Shown: positions 15,154 through 16,803 of the stretch, one piece after another | Layout: the number at the start of each line of letters is the position of its first letter | Numbering within the stretch: the first letter of the stretch is position 1 | Source: an uncultured bacterium | GTDB taxonomy: Bacteria > Verrucomicrobiota > Lentisphaeria > Victivallales > Victivallaceae | Direction of reading: 5' to 3' | Assembly: GCA_949286445.1 (NCBI GenBank) | Contig: CASECL010000078.1 | Location: 1-16,803 of the forward strand | DNA: 16,803 bases | Notes under the pieces: model-generated | Told to the model about the DNA's origin: nothing | The model's input: only the letters and a program-made list of their open reading frames with translations | Database searches by the model: none | Position numbers and translations under genes: made by a program

Positions 15154-16089
15154 ATGAATTATTTAAAGCATTGGGCGACAATATCGTTGGGCGTGCTGGT
15201 GGCAGCGGTGCTCTTCATCACGGTTTTCTCGTTTCAGGTGGAGGAAAACCAAAGTGCAGTAATCAATACCATGGGACGGCCGTCTCTGGTTAAACCGGGG
15301 AAATTTCTCAATTTCCGCTGGCCGTATCCTTTCCAGGATCTGACCAAGTATGACCACCGGGTACGGACGTTCTCCGGACGCGGCGGGAAAATTGAGGAGA
15401 CTCAGACCGCGGATAAACAGAATATTGTAGTGGGTATATTCATAAATTACCGCATCAGTGATGCGCTGGCATTCTACCTTGCGCTGGGTACAGTGCAGCG
15501 GGCAGAGCAGGAACTGGACTCCTGGATGCGCAATGCCAAGCTGATAACTTTCGGTCATTACCCGCTGCGTGACATCATCAATGCCGACGGCAGAACGATT
15601 TATCCCAAATTGCAGGCGGAGATGAAAAAGGAGATCGCGGAAAAAGCGGCGAAATACGGTATTACCATTGAATATGTCGGTGTTAATGTGCTTAACGTAC
15701 CCTCCTCTATCAGCGAAGATGTTTTCAAACGGATGATTGCTGACCGCAAGGAAGCGGCGCAGCGTTCACTGTCTGAAGGTGATCTTGAGGCGCGCAATAT
15801 CAAGACCAACGCCAACAAAGAACGGGATATTCTGGTGGCCAATGCCGAAGCGGAAGCCCGGAAAATCCGGGCGCAGGGCGATGCGGAAGCGGCCAAATAT
15901 TATACCGTTTTCCGGCGCAATCCTGAACTGGCGGCATTCCTGCGCAAACTTGATTCACTCAGCCGGATACTGAAAAACCGTACCACGCTGATAACCGATA
16001 CATCCGTGGTGCCTTTCGACACATTGGAGGGCAATCCCTTTGCCGAACCGGAGCGTAAAAACAACGGCAAAAACGCCAACCGCAAGTAA
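15154..16089 (+). CDS. hflC: HflC-like SPFH protein, modulator of membrane protease
   Basis: The 311-residue product has one N-terminal membrane segment (about 7-27) and a complete SPFH domain. The stretch after the membrane reads VEENQSAVINTMGRP, and PGKFLNFRWPYPFQD, VGIFINYRI, DIINADGRTIYPKL and YGITIEYVGVNVLNVP follow in HflC order. The coiled-coil stretch (about 195-250), rich in Glu, Ala and Arg, then VFRRNPELAAFLRKL and LITDTSVVPFDTL are the usual HflC ending, followed by a short basic, Asn-rich tail. In E. coli HflC pairs with HflK and encloses FtsH, limiting its access to membrane substrates. Length is close to the usual 330. It lies between two other SPFH genes, 34 nt after the first and 29 nt before the third, so the partner for a heteromeric assembly is at hand. 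No ftsH is in the window. The purine-rich GGAAAG sits 9 nt before the ATG. Confidence 0.85.
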   Translation: MNYLKHWATISLGVLVAAVLFITVFSFQVEENQSAVINTMGRPSLVKPGKFLNFRWPYPFQDLTKYDHRVRTFSGRGGKIEETQTADKQNIVVGIFINYRISDALAFYLALGTVQRAEQELDSWMRNAKLITFGHYPLRDIINADGRTIYPKLQAEMKKEIAEKAAKYGITIEYVGVNVLNVPSSISEDVFKRMIADRKEAAQRSLSEGDLEARNIKTNANKERDILVANAEAEARKIRAQGDAEAAKYYTVFRRNPELAAFLRKLDSLSRILKNRTTLITDTSVVPFDTLEGNPFAEPERKNNGKNANRK

Positions 16090-16118
16090 CATCCGCAATG
16101 CCGAGGAGCATATAAATC

Positions 16119-16803
16119 ATGTCAGAAAACGATAAAAAAATCAACGATCAGCCGGGCTCATTTGACGGCGGCGTAAATTCGCTGCTGCGGAGTTTGCGCA
16201 TATCGTTCATCTTTCTGGTAGTGCTGATATTTGCGCTGCTGATTTACTTCTTCACCATCCGGGGATTTTTCCGGGCGGACTCCAGACAGGCGGTGGTGGT
16301 ACTGCGGTTCGGCCGTTACGTCGGAACTTATACCAACGGCTGGTACTGGTTTATGCCTTATCCCGTCAGCAGGATGATCACGATTCCCACCAATCCGAGA
16401 ACAATATCCTGTTCCTTCACCCCGGCCGCCGCGCTGAATGGTGAAGAAGCTCCGGCGTCATTGACTCCCGGACGGGACAGCTATCTTCTCACCGGAGATG
16501 CCAATATCATTCACACCTCCTGGAATATCACTTACCAGATTGCCGATCCGGAAACTTACTTCAAGACACTCTATTCACCGGGGGACTATGAAACGATCGA
16601 CAGGGAATCCGGAGTGAGTGCCACCTGGAAAGGCCCGGATGCGTTTTTGCAGGAGCGTTTTACCCAGACGGTAATCGAGATCACCGGAAAACGCAAAGTG
16701 GCGGATATTCTTTACGGTTCAGAAAAGAGCAAATATCTTGCAGAAGTGGAAAATGCTTTCAGTGAAAATATCCGTCAGGCCAACTGCGGTATTGAAATAC
16801 GCA
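16119..16803 (+). CDS. hflK: HflK-like SPFH protein, 3' end beyond the window
   Basis: An open frame runs from the ATG at 16119 to the right edge, 228 complete codons without a stop. GAGGAG at 16103-16108 gives it the strongest ribosome site of the cluster. A polar N-terminus with GSFDGGV (13-19) precedes one membrane segment (about 28-46). SPFH features follow: SRQAVVVLRFGRYVGTYTNG (55-74), WFMPYPVSRM, and LLTGDANIIHTSWNITYQI, the HflK-type signature of the family, then DPETYF. An extra segment, TPAAALNGEEAPASLTPGRD, and the run around YETIDRESGVSATWKGP lengthen the domain compared with E. coli HflK. The C-terminal coiled coil is beyond the window. It is the third consecutive SPFH gene, 29 nt after the HflC-like one, and most likely its heteromeric partner. 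Family membership is firm; the exact role is inferred. Confidence 0.82.
   Translation, partial: MSENDKKINDQPGSFDGGVNSLLRSLRISFIFLVVLIFALLIYFFTIRGFFRADSRQAVVVLRFGRYVGTYTNGWYWFMPYPVSRMITIPTNPRTISCSFTPAAALNGEEAPASLTPGRDSYLLTGDANIIHTSWNITYQIADPETYFKTLYSPGDYETIDRESGVSATWKGPDAFLQERFTQTVIEITGKRKVADILYGSEKSKYLAEVENAFSENIRQANCGIEIR

Noticed and set aside
1..16803. High frequency of CCGG across the window
   Set aside because: It follows from the codon pairs favoured by these genes (GCC-GGA, CCG-GAA) and is spread evenly, so it does not indicate a special element.
1..16803. tRNA, rRNA, CRISPR array, insertion sequence or attachment site
   Set aside because: I looked in all gaps on both strands and saw no cloverleaf, regular repeats, transposase frame or flanking duplications.

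Overview
The window holds eleven protein genes and the 3' end of a twelfth, with no RNA gene, mobile element or CRISPR array that I can see. Coding density is high, gene gaps are short and GC is moderate. Codon use is rich in GCC-GGA and CCG-GAA style pairs throughout. A bacterial type III pantothenate kinase, an Aas-like acyltransferase/AMP-ligase, a eukaryote-like GH13+GH133 debranching enzyme, TIM-barrel sugar isomerase/epimerase relatives, a URO-D-fold protein and a run of SPFH genes suggest a PVC-group bacterium, most like Lentisphaerota (Victivallales). That assignment is inference from gene content and style; no rRNA or phylogenetic marker was tested.

Layout. (1) Positions 1-458, plus strand: the C-terminal part of N-acetylglucosamine-6-phosphate deacetylase (nagA). 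It ends at a hairpin with A and T tracts on either side (about 501-546), which can act as a terminator in both directions. (2) 674-2968, minus strand: a two-domain acyltransferase/acyl-activating enzyme that converges on nagA. (3) A 222-bp divergent gap carries a credible extended -10 promoter reading rightward. (4) 3191-9329, plus: coaX, an MFS transporter and a 1388-residue bifunctional debranching enzyme, overlapping by 4 nt or separated by 8 nt. (5) 9374-12953, plus: TIM barrel, URO-D-fold protein, exported B12-type binding protein and a second TIM barrel, close enough to belong to the same or a following transcription unit. (6) 12954-13172: a gap with a strong-looking promoter, a palindrome and a leader of about 160 nt. 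(7) 13173 to the right edge: three consecutive SPFH-domain genes. The first has about seven membrane segments, the second is HflC-like, and the third is HflK-like and cut by the window edge.

How they may work together. The MFS transporter and the debranching enzyme fit uptake or internal turnover of alpha-glucans or sugars. The TIM barrel/URO-D/B12-binding/TIM barrel block looks like a sugar or methyl-group catabolic cassette of unknown substrate. Its URO-D member lacks the zinc ligands expected of the corrinoid methyltransferase relatives. The SPFH run probably builds a membrane microdomain or FtsH-modulating complex. The points most worth following up are the AGL-like fusion enzyme, the three-gene SPFH cluster with its polytopic first member, the Asp-to-Asn change in the first CoaX motif, and the URO-D/B12 cassette.
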